From NCBI RefSeq assembly GCF_029542205.1, contig NZ_CP113783.1:2471001-2535000 (forward strand): a stretch of 64,000 nucleotides of DNA, in the 5' to 3' direction. Shown in pieces: positions 1 through 9,296 of the stretch. Position 1 is the stretch's first letter; each line of letters starts with the position of its first letter. Made by a program: the position numbers and the translations under genes. The notes under the pieces were generated by a model. The model saw only the letters and a program-made list of their open reading frames with translations. It did not search any database and was not told the origin of the DNA. Origin of the DNA: Pseudoxanthomonas sp. SE1. GTDB lineage: Bacteria; Pseudomonadota; Gammaproteobacteria; Xanthomonadales; Xanthomonadaceae.

Positions 1-330
1 GCAACCCGCCACCAAGGCAGACGCCAGCAACTGCGACCACACCGGGTACCCGATCGATGGCGTCACGCCTGCCATGTCGAACAGGGCGGTGATCGCCAGC
101 AGCACGGCGCCGCACAACAGCACGCCACTGACGATGGGCCGGGTGGCCCGCAGTTGCGCCAGCGCGAGGTCTTCCCGTTCCTCGGCGTTCAGCGCGCGGG
201 TGGAATTGCGCGACAGCAGTCCGCGCAGGCTGTGCAGCAGGCCCGGGGCGGCGATCGGAGCATGGAGCAGTCGGGCGCGCATGCGCGGTTCCAGTACAGG
301 ACTGCCGTCACGATGCAACTTGCGTGCCAC
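1..330 (-). CDS. N-terminal part of an unidentified membrane protein, cut by the window edge
   Basis: An open minus-strand frame runs off the left edge of the window. From a GTG at 330 it reads as a natural N-terminus rich in Arg and Leu, then an acidic patch (ALNAEEREDLALAQLRATRP) and a first hydrophobic membrane segment (IVSGVLLCGAVLLAITALF), followed by the start of a second hydrophobic stretch at the edge. The layout of a soluble N-terminus followed by membrane spans is common for sensor or signalling proteins, but no diagnostic domain lies inside the window, so I assign no function. A weak ACGGG lies just before the GTG; an internal ATG at 282 is the alternative start. It follows mtnA in the same direction after about 130 bp. 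Confidence 0.55.
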   Translation of the reverse strand, partial: MARKLHRDGSPVLEPRMRARLLHAPIAAPGLLHSLRGLLSRNSTRALNAEEREDLALAQLRATRPIVSGVLLCGAVLLAITALFDMAGVTPSIGYPVWSQLLASALVAGC

Positions 331-387
331 TACCCGTTCAGAATGCGCCCGTCGCCTGCAACGGGTCACGCGGGGCGCGCCCCGCTG

Positions 388-405
388 CCGCCGGCATGCC
401 GGCGG
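388..405. repeat. Perfect 18-bp palindrome downstream of mtnA
   Basis: CCGCCGGCATGCCGGCGG is a perfect palindrome lying 52 bp beyond the mtnA stop. It could fold as a hairpin in the mtnA transcript, but no T-run follows, so intrinsic termination is only possible, not shown. Confidence 0.4.
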
Positions 406-457
406 AACTGACGTACGGGGGCGCTTTCCGCCCACAGGCGCTGGCGCATGACCCGCT

Positions 458-1516
458 TCATCCGCCGAACGCTTCCCGCATGCGTGTTTCATCCGGCCGC
501 TCGATCACGCCCTTCTCGGTGACGATGGCATCGATCAGCGTCGCCGGGGTGACGTCGAAGACGGGATTCCACGCCGGCACGCCCTCGGCCACCGTGCGCG
601 TGCCGCCGACGCCCAGAAGCTCGGCCGGATCGCGCTCCTCGATGTGGATCGCGTCACCGCTCGGCGTGGCCATGTCCACGGTGGACGATGGCGCCACCAC
701 CATGAAGCCCACGCCGTGGTGGCGCGCCGCGATGGCCAGCTGGTAGGTGCCGATCTTGTTGGCCGTGTCGCCGTTGGCGCAGATGCGGTCCGCCCCCACG
801 ACGACCCATTGCACCGCGCCGGTCTTCATCAGGTGGGCGGCGGCGGAGTCGGCGATCAGCGTTGCCGGGATGCCGTCCTGCAGCAGTTCCCATGCAGTCA
901 GGCGCGCGCCCTGCTGCCAGGGCCGCGTCTCGCCCGCGTAGACCTTGCCGATGCGCCCCTGCGCCACGCCGGCGCGGATCACGCCCAGTGCCGTACCGAA
1001 GCCGGCCGTGGCCAGCGAGCCGGTGTTGCAATGGGTCAACACGCCACTGCCGGCGGGAATCAGCCCGGCACCCAATTCGCCCATGTGGCGGTTGGCAGCC
1101 AGGTCTTCCTCTGCGATGGCCAGCGCCTCCAGCTCCAGTACACCGCGCCATTCGTTGCCCGCCGTCTTCAGCGCGGCGCGCATCCGCGCCAACGCCCATG
1201 CCAGGTTCACTGCCGTGGGGCGCGCGTCATTCAATCGCTGCAACGCGGGCTCCAGCTTCTCCAGCGCTTCCGCGGGCGTGGTCGCCATCACCTCGCGCGA
1301 CGCGAGGACCACGCCCCATGCCGCGGCAATACCGATGGCCGGCGCGCCGCGTACCGCCAGGGCATGGATGGCGGCGGCCACTTCGTCGCTGGTGGCGCAA
1401 CTCAGGTACTCCACCACGAAGGGCAACCTGCGCTGGTCCAGCAACTCCAGGGCGTTGCCGGTCCAGCGGATCGGACGGACGTGATCGTAACGGGCGTAGT
1501 CGATGGCATTGGTCAT
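458..1516 (-). CDS. mtnA: S-methyl-5-thioribose-1-phosphate isomerase
   Basis: This is the methionine-salvage isomerase that converts 5-methylthioribose 1-phosphate to methylthioribulose 1-phosphate in the cytoplasm. The 352-residue length matches the family. The RGAPAIG motif is at residues 56-62. The catalytic Cys lies in THCNTG (Cys163) and the catalytic Asp in GADRI (Asp243), separated by the conserved [16 protein letters not shown] block at about residues 196-211. It belongs to the eIF2B-alpha-like fold family but is clearly MtnA rather than an initiation-factor paralogue because both catalytic residues are present. It starts at ATG 1516, 48 bp after the stop of the upstream DUF3011 gene. 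No SAM-type riboswitch is visible in that short gap. Confidence 0.95.
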   Translation of the reverse strand: MTNAIDYARYDHVRPIRWTGNALELLDQRRLPFVVEYLSCATSDEVAAAIHALAVRGAPAIGIAAAWGVVLASREVMATTPAEALEKLEPALQRLNDARPTAVNLAWALARMRAALKTAGNEWRGVLELEALAIAEEDLAANRHMGELGAGLIPAGSGVLTHCNTGSLATAGFGTALGVIRAGVAQGRIGKVYAGETRPWQQGARLTAWELLQDGIPATLIADSAAAHLMKTGAVQWVVVGADRICANGDTANKIGTYQLAIAARHHGVGFMVVAPSSTVDMATPSGDAIHIEERDPAELLGVGGTRTVAEGVPAWNPVFDVTPATLIDAIVTEKGVIERPDETRMREAFGG

Positions 1517-1564
1517 GCCGCCATTGTAACGACCCGCCGTGAAAGCCCTCTTCCTGCCGCGATA

Positions 1565-2302
1565 TCAGCGGCTGCGGAACTCCGCCCGGCAGCCTGCCGT
1601 GACCCACACCCCGCGGCCATCACGGCCCCAGGTGCGGCCTTCGATGCAGGGCGCGCTGGACAGCTGGCGCACCAACTGCACACCACCCCGGCCCTGCACG
1701 TCGCATACACGGGTGCGGTCGCGGTCGGACTCGCAACGGAATACCTGGCCGTAGCCCCCTCCGTTGTTCCAGCCGCCACCGCCCCAGCCGTTGCCGCGCC
1801 CCTGGACCTCGAACTCCGCACGGCACCCCTGCGACACCCATATCCCGTTACGGTCCTGGCCCCAGCTCCGCCCTTCGACGCAGCGCGCGCTGGAGAGCTG
1901 GCGCACCAGACGCACATCGCCACGCGTGGAGATCGCGCAGGTGCGCGTGCGGCCATTGTCCGATTCACAGCGGATGCGCTGCCCGCTGCTACCGCCATTC
2001 CAACCGCCGCGCCCGCTGGCGAACTCCGCGCGGCAACCACGATTCACCCACACGCCATCGCGGGTCTGGCCCCAGGTGCTGCCTTCCTCGCAGCGCGTCT
2101 TCGACAACTGCCTCACCACCTGCACGCGGCCGCGCGTGTCCATGCGGCATTCGCGATAGCGGCCATCGTTGGATTCGCAGCGGATCATCTGCCCGTTGCG
2201 TGCGTAGCCATCACTGCCGTACTGCGGCGCGGCGTGGGCAGCAGCGGTGCCGAGCAGCGCGGCGGCGCCCAGCGTCAGCGAAGCAAGAAGTCGACGTTCC
2301 AT
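1565..2302 (-). CDS. Exported protein with three DUF3011 repeats
   Basis: A 245-residue protein with a clear Sec signal peptide (MERRLLASLTLGAAALLGTAAAHA) is followed by three tandem copies, each of about 55 residues, of a Cys-rich module. Each copy has the pattern (I/F)RCES..R.R.C....G.V.LVRQLS...C.EG..WG....G.WV..GCRAEF, so four conserved Cys per repeat probably form two disulfides in the periplasm. This is the DUF3011 family, which has no established function. Gly/Trp/Asn-rich linkers separate the repeats. I chose the ATG at 2302 because the signal peptide begins there and GAGG lies 9 bp upstream; an ATG at 2311 would add three residues. A longer upstream reading of the same frame does not look like protein. 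Confidence 0.8.
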   Translation of the reverse strand: MERRLLASLTLGAAALLGTAAAHAAPQYGSDGYARNGQMIRCESNDGRYRECRMDTRGRVQVVRQLSKTRCEEGSTWGQTRDGVWVNRGCRAEFASGRGGWNGGSSGQRIRCESDNGRTRTCAISTRGDVRLVRQLSSARCVEGRSWGQDRNGIWVSQGCRAEFEVQGRGNGWGGGGWNNGGGYGQVFRCESDRDRTRVCDVQGRGGVQLVRQLSSAPCIEGRTWGRDGRGVWVTAGCRAEFRSR

Positions 2303-2411
2303 GGCATGCATCCTCGTGTGTGTTGTCCTGAAATCTACGCAGCCATCATGAACGTGAACCCACGAAACCGTTTGCAGGAATCGATCCGCTGATGGCGTGT
2401 TTGGCTGGCTT

Positions 2412-3380
2412 TCAGGCCCGCGCGAAATCGAACGCCAGCACATCGGCGATGCGCGGGGAGTCCTGCATGGCCATCAACAACCGGTCCATGCCCAGCGCGA
2501 CGCCCGAGCAATCGGGAAAGCCATGGGACAACGCCGCCAACAGGTGCGCGTCGATCGCCGGCGACGGCGCGCCGCGCGCCAAACGCGTGGCTACGTCGCG
2601 CTGGAAGCGCTGGCCCTGTTCGATGCCATCGGCGAGTTCGTGGTACCCGTTGGCCAGTTCCAACGGCCCCAGGTAAAGCTCGAAACGCTCGGCCACCGGC
2701 ACATCATCGTGGCGGATGCGCGCCAGCGCGCACTGCGAGGCCGGGTAGTCGTATACCGCCAGCAGTTGGTCGCGCGGGAAGTCCGGCTGGATCCGGTGCG
2801 TCATCAGCAGGTCCAGCCAGTCGTCCCGCGTCAGGCCCTCGCCGTCGATGGCGATGCCGCTGGCCGCGTTGCGCAACGTGTCCAGGTCGGCGGTCAACGG
2901 ATCGAAGCCCAGCCGTTGCTGGTAGAGGTCGCGGAAACGGATGCGCGACGCCGTGGCCGTGCGGCCGACCAGCGCCAGCGCGGCCTGCACCAGCGCCATG
3001 GTTTCATCGATCAGCGGCGCCAGCGTCCAGCCCACGCGGTACCACTCCAGCATCGTGAATTCCGGGTTGTGCCGCCCGCCCGCCTCGCCGTCGCGGAACA
3101 CGCGGCCAAGCTCGTAGCAGTCGCCCACGCCGGCCGCCAGCAGCCGCTTCAATGGAAACTCCGGCGAGGTCCGCAGCCAGCGCGTGCGCGACGCGCCATC
3201 AGTGCGCCCGGAGAATTCCAGCGAGAACGAGGCGATGTTCGGATCGGTGTTGCCCGCCCGCGACATCATCGGCGTCTCCACCTCCAGCACGTCGCGGGCG
3301 TGGAAGAACTCGCGGATCAGCCGGTTGAGCGAGGCGCGCAGGCGCAGTGCGTCGAGGGAAGCGGAGGGCTGCCAGGTCAA
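2412..3380 (-). CDS. epmA: EF-P--(R)-beta-lysine ligase (EpmA, class II LysRS-like)
   Basis: This enzyme attaches (R)-beta-lysine to elongation factor P, which relieves ribosome stalling at polyproline. The 322 residues form a catalytic class II aminoacyl-tRNA synthetase core without an anticodon-binding domain, which separates it from true LysRS. Motif 2 is near residues 94-114 (GRVFRDGEAGGRHNPEFTML) and motif 3 is GVALGMDRLLMAM at 293-305. The start is a TTG at 3380 with AGGGGGA about 5 bp upstream; no ATG fits the N-terminus. EpmB is not in the window. The gene lies 18 bp from the TGTAGGAGCG inverted-repeat pair that precedes it. Confidence 0.93.
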   Translation of the reverse strand: MTWQPSASLDALRLRASLNRLIREFFHARDVLEVETPMMSRAGNTDPNIASFSLEFSGRTDGASRTRWLRTSPEFPLKRLLAAGVGDCYELGRVFRDGEAGGRHNPEFTMLEWYRVGWTLAPLIDETMALVQAALALVGRTATASRIRFRDLYQQRLGFDPLTADLDTLRNAASGIAIDGEGLTRDDWLDLLMTHRIQPDFPRDQLLAVYDYPASQCALARIRHDDVPVAERFELYLGPLELANGYHELADGIEQGQRFQRDVATRLARGAPSPAIDAHLLAALSHGFPDCSGVALGMDRLLMAMQDSPRIADVLAFDFARA

Positions 3381-3398
3381 GACAATCCCCCTGCCCTT

Positions 3399-3517
3399 GT
3401 AGGAGCGACGTCAGTCGCGACCGGAAGAATTCCCCTGTGATGCAGCATGTTGTGCACGCCTGTATCGAAGGGTCCGGGCACTGTAGGCGTGCGGTCGCGA
3501 CTGACGTCGCTCCTACA
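3399..3517. repeat. Inverted pair of xanthomonad-type intergenic repeats (GACGTCAGTCGCGACCG class)
   Basis: TGTAGGAGCGACGTCAGTCG at the left end and its reverse complement at the right end enclose about 70 bp between epmA and ligA. The arms would form a large hairpin in RNA read from either side. The same class recurs at 20112-20255 and 46131-46208. Confidence 0.85.
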
Positions 3518-3534
3518 GGGAAGCGGACGCCGCC

Positions 3535-5886
<2,352 letters not shown>

Positions 5887-6080
5887 CTAAAGCCGGCGGG
5901 CGTGAGGGGAGTTGCCGCGTGGCCGCATTCGAGGGCCAGGGCGGACCTCCGGCGCATCGCGTGCGCGTACCGGCAGGTCCGGGATGGCATTCCGAACCCC
6001 ATGCGCAAGGTGCTGAGTGCCGCGCGCGGCGCCCGGAATCCCAACCGCCGGGCTCCCCTGCCCTATGGATCGAGCCCGGA

Positions 6081-6344
6081 AAGCCATCGATGGGTCTTTG
6101 AGAGCGATCGATGGCATTCCACAAGCGATCGATGGGTTTCAGAGTGCGATCGATGGCTTTCGGAATGCCATCGACGGAGCACGGCCGCTCCATCGATGGA
6201 GCTCGGAATGCGATCGATGGGTCTTTGAAAGCGATCGATGGCTTCCCGAGAACCATCGATGGCTTTGCGGGCCCGATCGACGGGGCGCAGCGCCTTGCGT
6301 GCAAGGCCCGGAGGGCCATCGATAAGGCTCGGAGCCCGATCTGG
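6081..6344. repeat. 21-bp-phased array of ATCGAT sites
   Basis: Eleven ATCGAT or ATCGAC sites start at 6086, 6107, 6128, 6149, 6170, 6192, 6213, 6234, 6255, 6276 and 6318. All steps are exactly 21 bp except one of 22 and one of 42; the missing unit at 6297 is degenerate, and a last degenerate unit (ATCTGG) sits at 6339. The core is usually GCGATCGATGG and the other 10-11 bp vary. No mobile-element or CRISPR structure is present. Because 21 is divisible by 3, several frames stay open and spell heptads such as AIDGFQSAIDGF, but no credible gene start or codon bias supports translation. This array fills most of the 529-bp gap between the ligA start and the GFA-family gene; the remainder holds nothing I recognise. 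Confidence 0.9.
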
Positions 6345-6363
6345 CGACGGGAATGTGAGAGTG

Positions 6364-6392
6364 GCGTAGGGCGGGCTCAAGCCCGCCATACC
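6364..6392. repeat. Short hairpin element (GTAGGGCGGGCT..AGCCCGCC)
   Basis: GGCGGGCT and AGCCCGCC form an 8-bp stem just downstream of the GFA-family gene stop. The element resembles the GTAGGGCGGGCC...GGCCCGCC unit at 7354-7377, so it is one of the small dispersed palindromes. It could act as a terminator for the small minus-strand cluster. Confidence 0.55.
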
Positions 6393-6406
6393 GGCTGAAC
6401 AGGACG

Positions 6407-6766
6407 TCAGTCCATGCCCGCGCCCACCGTCATCCGCACCGGGATGCCGTCGGGATCGAAGCCGTCCAGGCAGAACACGTTGATGCCGTAGTACTCCGGC
6501 GTGACGCGCTTGCGGTGGAAGGGATAGATGCCGCACACCTTGCAGAAGTAGTGGTGGGCGGTATGGGTGTGGAACTGGTACTCGGTGAGCGCGTCTTCGC
6601 CGGCCAGCAGGCGGAAGGCGCTTTCGTGCACCTTCACCATCAGCGCGTTCTTCTTGCGACAGATGGAGCAGTCGCACTGCGTCAGCTCGGGGAAATCGGT
6701 GGTGATCTCGAAGCGGGTCGCGCCGCAGTGGCAGTTGCCGGTGAAGGTCTGCAGGGAACGGCTCAT
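6407..6766 (-). CDS. GFA-family zinc protein (glutathione-dependent formaldehyde-activating enzyme-like / CENP-V fold)
   Basis: A protein of 119 residues with the Cys pairs of the Mss4-like GFA fold: GNCHCGATRFEI near the N-terminus, CDCSICRKKN, and YFCKVCGIYPFHRK in the second half. Two zinc ions are expected. Family members were named for glutathione-dependent formaldehyde activation, but for most the substrate is unknown, so I do not claim that reaction here. ATG 6766 (MSRSLQTFTGNCHCG) is chosen because the fold begins immediately after it; upstream in-frame Met codons add residues with no family character. It is the last gene of a minus-strand cluster with the phosphatase and the VOC fragment. 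Confidence 0.85.
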   Translation of the reverse strand: MSRSLQTFTGNCHCGATRFEITTDFPELTQCDCSICRKKNALMVKVHESAFRLLAGEDALTEYQFHTHTAHHYFCKVCGIYPFHRKRVTPEYYGINVFCLDGFDPDGIPVRMTVGAGMD

Positions 6767-6839
6767 GGGGTATTCCATCGGGTTTTGACAGGTTGGGATG
6801 AGCAGCGCGAACCCCAACACGCGAGGCTGGACCAGACCA

Positions 6840-6947
6840 TCAACAAGCAGCCGTCGTCCAACCGAGCGCTTCGTAAAAGGCCTTGGAGGTGTCGAAGTCC
6901 TTGCTTCCGATGAAGGGGCGGACGTGGGTGAGTTCCAGGTCGATCAT
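6840..6947 (-). pseudogene. Truncated VOC-family (glyoxalase/bleomycin-resistance-like) gene fragment
   Basis: An ATG at 6947 opens a 35-codon frame with the typical VOC beginning: ELTHVRPFIGSKDFDTSKAF then YEALGW, before a TGA at 6840. Intact VOC proteins of this type run about 120-130 residues, so roughly three quarters are missing. The following 70 bp before the GFA gene carry no recognisable VOC remainder, so a deletion is more likely than a single frameshift. It begins 10 bp after the phosphatase stop, which suggests it was once the second gene of that operon. Expression as a short peptide cannot be excluded. Confidence 0.75.
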
Positions 6948-6957
6948 GGTGCGGTCC

Positions 6958-7290
6958 TCATGACCCAGGCAGGAAGCGCGTGACCTTCTGCTTCAACAGG
7001 CGGACCAGGTGAGGGTCCATGTATTCGTACTCGTCCGGGATATCCAGGCAGATCACCCGCGCGCCCTTGAGATGACTGCCGAACTTCGCCGACAGGCGAT
7101 TGCGATGGACCTTCTCCATCACGAACACGATATCCGCCCACGCCAGCAACTCGGGCGAGACCGGCACTTCGGCATCGTTGCCCAGCCCCGCAGACGCCGT
7201 CTCGATCCCCGGCCAGTCGGCGAACACCTGCTCCGCCGTCGGGCTGCGCAGGCGGTTCTGGGTGCAGATGAAGAGGATGTTGCGGGGCAT
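6958..7290 (-). CDS. Small low-molecular-weight protein-tyrosine-phosphatase-like protein
   Basis: The 110-residue protein starts MPRNILFICTQNRLRSPTAE, giving the low-molecular-weight phosphatase loop C-X5-R-S at residues 9-16 (CTQNRLRS). WADIVFVMEKVHRNRL and ICLDIPDEYEYMDPHLV follow the usual core, and DIPDEYEYMDP occupies the place of the catalytic-Asp DP motif. It is shorter than classical family members (about 150-160 residues), fitting the compact subgroup of about 105-110 residues seen in many proteobacteria. The substrate is unknown. ATG 7290 is chosen because the beta strand leading into the P-loop starts there. Confidence 0.8.
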   Translation of the reverse strand: MPRNILFICTQNRLRSPTAEQVFADWPGIETASAGLGNDAEVPVSPELLAWADIVFVMEKVHRNRLSAKFGSHLKGARVICLDIPDEYEYMDPHLVRLLKQKVTRFLPGS

Positions 7291-7313
7291 GGCGGGAGTG
7301 TGCGGGATCGTGT

Positions 7314-7378
7314 GGTGGTGGGCCAAGGCCCACCCTACGCAAGACCTGACTCGCGTAGGGCGGGCCATGGCCCGCCGT
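7314..7378. repeat. Two adjacent dispersed palindromes
   Basis: Two palindromic units lie side by side: one built on GGTGGGCCAAGGCCCACC and one on GGCGGGCCATGGCCCGCC, each flanked by a GTAGG/CCTAC end. They occupy the gap between the DUF2200 gene and the phosphatase. Confidence 0.75.
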
Positions 7379-7384
7379 CCGAGA

Positions 7385-7732
7385 TCACCGCAGGATCTTC
7401 TCCATCGCCTTCCCTTTCGCCAGGTCGTCCACCAGCTTGTCGAGGTAGCGGATCTTCTGCATCAGCGGATCGTCGACGTCTTCCACACGCACCCCGCAGA
7501 CCACGCCTTTGATAAGCGACGCATGGGGGTGGAGCTGCGGGGCCTCGGTGAAGAAGGTCTCGAAATCGATCCTGGCATCGATCTGACGCTCAAGCCCGGC
7601 CTGGTCGTAGCCGGTCAGCCAGCGGATGACCTCATCGACCTCGGCTTTCGTCCGCCCCTTGCGCTCGGCCTTGTGCACGTACAGCGGATACACGCTGGCG
7701 AAGGAGGTGGTGAAGATGCGGTGGCCGGACAT
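7385..7732 (-). CDS. DUF2200 family protein
   Basis: A 115-residue protein beginning [20 protein letters not shown], with [20 protein letters not shown] and a C-terminal [20 protein letters not shown]. This matches the DUF2200 family: small cytosolic proteins of unknown function, often on mobile or variable islands. No catalytic motif is evident. I prefer the second of two close ATGs (7732) because GAAGGA lies six bases upstream of it but directly abuts the first (7738). It is first in the minus-strand run that continues with the phosphatase, though repeat DNA separates them. Confidence 0.8.
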   Translation of the reverse strand: MSGHRIFTTSFASVYPLYVHKAERKGRTKAEVDEVIRWLTGYDQAGLERQIDARIDFETFFTEAPQLHPHASLIKGVVCGVRVEDVDDPLMQKIRYLDKLVDDLAKGKAMEKILR

Positions 7733-7776
7733 CGTCATTCCTTCAGAGGCACGCAACGAAGCGATGGAACGCAATC

Positions 7777-7862
7777 GTAGGATGGGTTGAGCCGCAGGCG
7801 ATACCCATCAAGATACCTCAGGATTCAAGATGATGGGTATCGCTTCGCTCAACCCATCCTAC
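7777..7862. repeat. Inverted repeat GTAGGATGGGTTGAGC...GCTCAACCCATCCTAC
   Basis: Arms of about 32 bp (GTAGGATGGGTTGAGCCGCA at the left; the right arm is nearly its reverse complement) enclose about 22 bp. Such units are common dispersed repeats in proteobacterial genomes. It lies between the orphan gene at 7883 and the DUF2200 gene. Confidence 0.8.
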
Positions 7863-7882
7863 GTGCTACCGGTCAGATACCC

Positions 7883-8500
7883 CTACTCGTAGATCTGACC
7901 GCATACGAGGAAATCCTTGAATTGGTCCCAGCTTATTTCAGGCAATAAGGACACTCGCCTTTCCAGCGTGGCGGGATCCACGGCCACCGTCGAGCCGTCC
8001 TCTGCGAGCACTGCCACCAAGCCCGGAACGAAGCTCCGGCCCGTCGCATCGCCCGGCTCCCAGCCCCCGAACGAGCCCGCCATCGCACATTCAAGGTATC
8101 CGCACGGATCGAAGTTGTACCAGGACGTCACTCGCGGCGAAGTGAGGCCGAAATACCTCATCTTGTCTTCCAATGCGCCACTCTCATCCATTTCGCGCAG
8201 GTCCACGATCTGACGCACGAGCGTGGCATGCCAGCCCGCGTAGCCCTCTTCCTCAGCAGGTAGCCCGTCATACGCTTGACGCCACTCCTCCTGGAACGAT
8301 GCCGGGTCGTGCGTGAAGCCGGCGCTTATCAGATCGTAGACTTCCACTAGCGTTAGCGAACGGTGTGCGCCGAACGCCTCGGCCTTCCGGAGCAGAGCGA
8401 GGAGAAAGACTTCGAGGGAACGCTCGTCTTCCTTGTGCTCACCAGCGAGTCGTGTGATCGCCAGATACAACTCGCGATTAGTATCGAGTGAGGACGTCAT
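7883..8500 (-). CDS. Orphan cytosolic protein of unknown function
   Basis: A 205-residue acidic protein, MTSSLDTNRELYLAITRLAG..., with no signal peptide or membrane span. It has a helical N-terminal half (ERSLEVFLLALLRKAEAF; SLTLVEVYDLISAGF), a central WHATLVRQIVDLREMDESG, and a C-terminal part with WYNFDPCGYLECAM and ISWDQFKDFLVCGQIYE. I do not recognise the family. The DNA is visibly poorer in G+C than its neighbours and uses more codons such as TTA, AGT and ACT-type triplets, so it may have been acquired. Immunity proteins of polymorphic toxins can look like this, but no toxin gene is adjacent. Its ATG (8500) sits 27 bp after the zipA stop. Confidence 0.65.
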   Translation of the reverse strand: MTSSLDTNRELYLAITRLAGEHKEDERSLEVFLLALLRKAEAFGAHRSLTLVEVYDLISAGFTHDPASFQEEWRQAYDGLPAEEEGYAGWHATLVRQIVDLREMDESGALEDKMRYFGLTSPRVTSWYNFDPCGYLECAMAGSFGGWEPGDATGRSFVPGLVAVLAEDGSTVAVDPATLERRVSLLPEISWDQFKDFLVCGQIYE

Positions 8501-8527
8501 GCGAATGGAACTAACGGGCCGCGCGGC

Positions 8528-9262
8528 TCACCACCGCGGCGCCTTAGTCAGCGGCGGCGCCTCATGCTGCCTGTCGTACGCACGCAGTTCTTCGCGGATG
8601 TGCTGGATGCGCTGGCGGCCGAGGGTGTTGCGACTGTCGTCGAGGACCACGCCGCCGAGCAGTTCGGCCATGCGCTCGACGTTGGGCAGCAGCTTCTCCC
8701 AGGCTTCCAGTGCGGTCATCGGCGCGGGCAGCGTGAGGAAGAACGCGATGGCCGGGGTTTCCAGGGTGCGGATGTTGGCCATGTCGAAGCTGCCGGGCTG
8801 CATGATGTTGGCCATGCTGAAGACCGGGCCGCGTTCCGGATGCCCTTCCACCAGCCGGTGGAAGACATTCATGTGGCCGAAGGTCAGGCCGGTCTTCTCG
8901 GCGGCGACCACGATGTCCTCGCCGCGCAGCACCTGCCCGGCCTTGGCCGCGACGTACAGCGAGACGATCTTGTCGAAATCCTGGCTGGGCCGCTTGCCCA
9001 GGTCGCTTTCGACGCCTGCCACCGGGGTGCCGCCGGGCAGGCCCAGCTCGGGTTGGCTGACGCGGTCGTCGCTGTAGTCCTGCAACTGCTCACTGGTGTC
9101 GTCGCCCGCAAGGCTGGGCTCGACGCGGGCGGTGTCGCGCTCGGTGCTCTCGATGCGGCGGCCCTGGGCGGGCTTCTTGGGACGACCGAACAGGAAGATC
9201 GCCGCCACCAGCAGGACGCCGGCGATGATGATTCCGAAACGAAGCATGGCCATGTCGGACAC
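8528..9262 (-). CDS. zipA: Cell division protein ZipA
   Basis: ZipA tethers FtsZ to the inner membrane at the division site. The 244-residue protein has an N-terminal membrane anchor (FGIIIAGVLLVAAIFLFG), a charged linker shorter than in E. coli, and the C-terminal FtsZ-binding domain from about residue 105 (DFDKIVSLYVAAKAGQVLRG ... GHMNVFHRL ... VFSMANIMQPGSFD ... TPAIAFFLTLP). A GTG at 9262 is preferred as start because GGAGA precedes it by seven bases; ATGs at 9253 and 9247 are alternatives. It follows smc by 34 bp and is probably co-transcribed with it. Confidence 0.93.
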   Translation of the reverse strand: MSDMAMLRFGIIIAGVLLVAAIFLFGRPKKPAQGRRIESTERDTARVEPSLAGDDTSEQLQDYSDDRVSQPELGLPGGTPVAGVESDLGKRPSQDFDKIVSLYVAAKAGQVLRGEDIVVAAEKTGLTFGHMNVFHRLVEGHPERGPVFSMANIMQPGSFDMANIRTLETPAIAFFLTLPAPMTALEAWEKLLPNVERMAELLGGVVLDDSRNTLGRQRIQHIREELRAYDRQHEAPPLTKAPRW

Positions 9263-9296
9263 AGGGGTTTCTCCGGCAGGGTGGGATCGATCAGGG

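Noticed and set aside
1517..1564. SAM riboswitch before mtnA
   Set aside because: The gap is only 48 bp and shows no aptamer-like pairing.
6081..6344. CRISPR array interpretation of the 21-bp repeats
   Set aside because: The conserved part is only about 10 bp, spacers would be about 11 bp, and no cas gene is near.
6017..6398. Protein made of AIDGxxx heptads
   Set aside because: Several frames on both strands are open because of the 21-bp period; one 22-bp step breaks the frame, and no start signal is seen.
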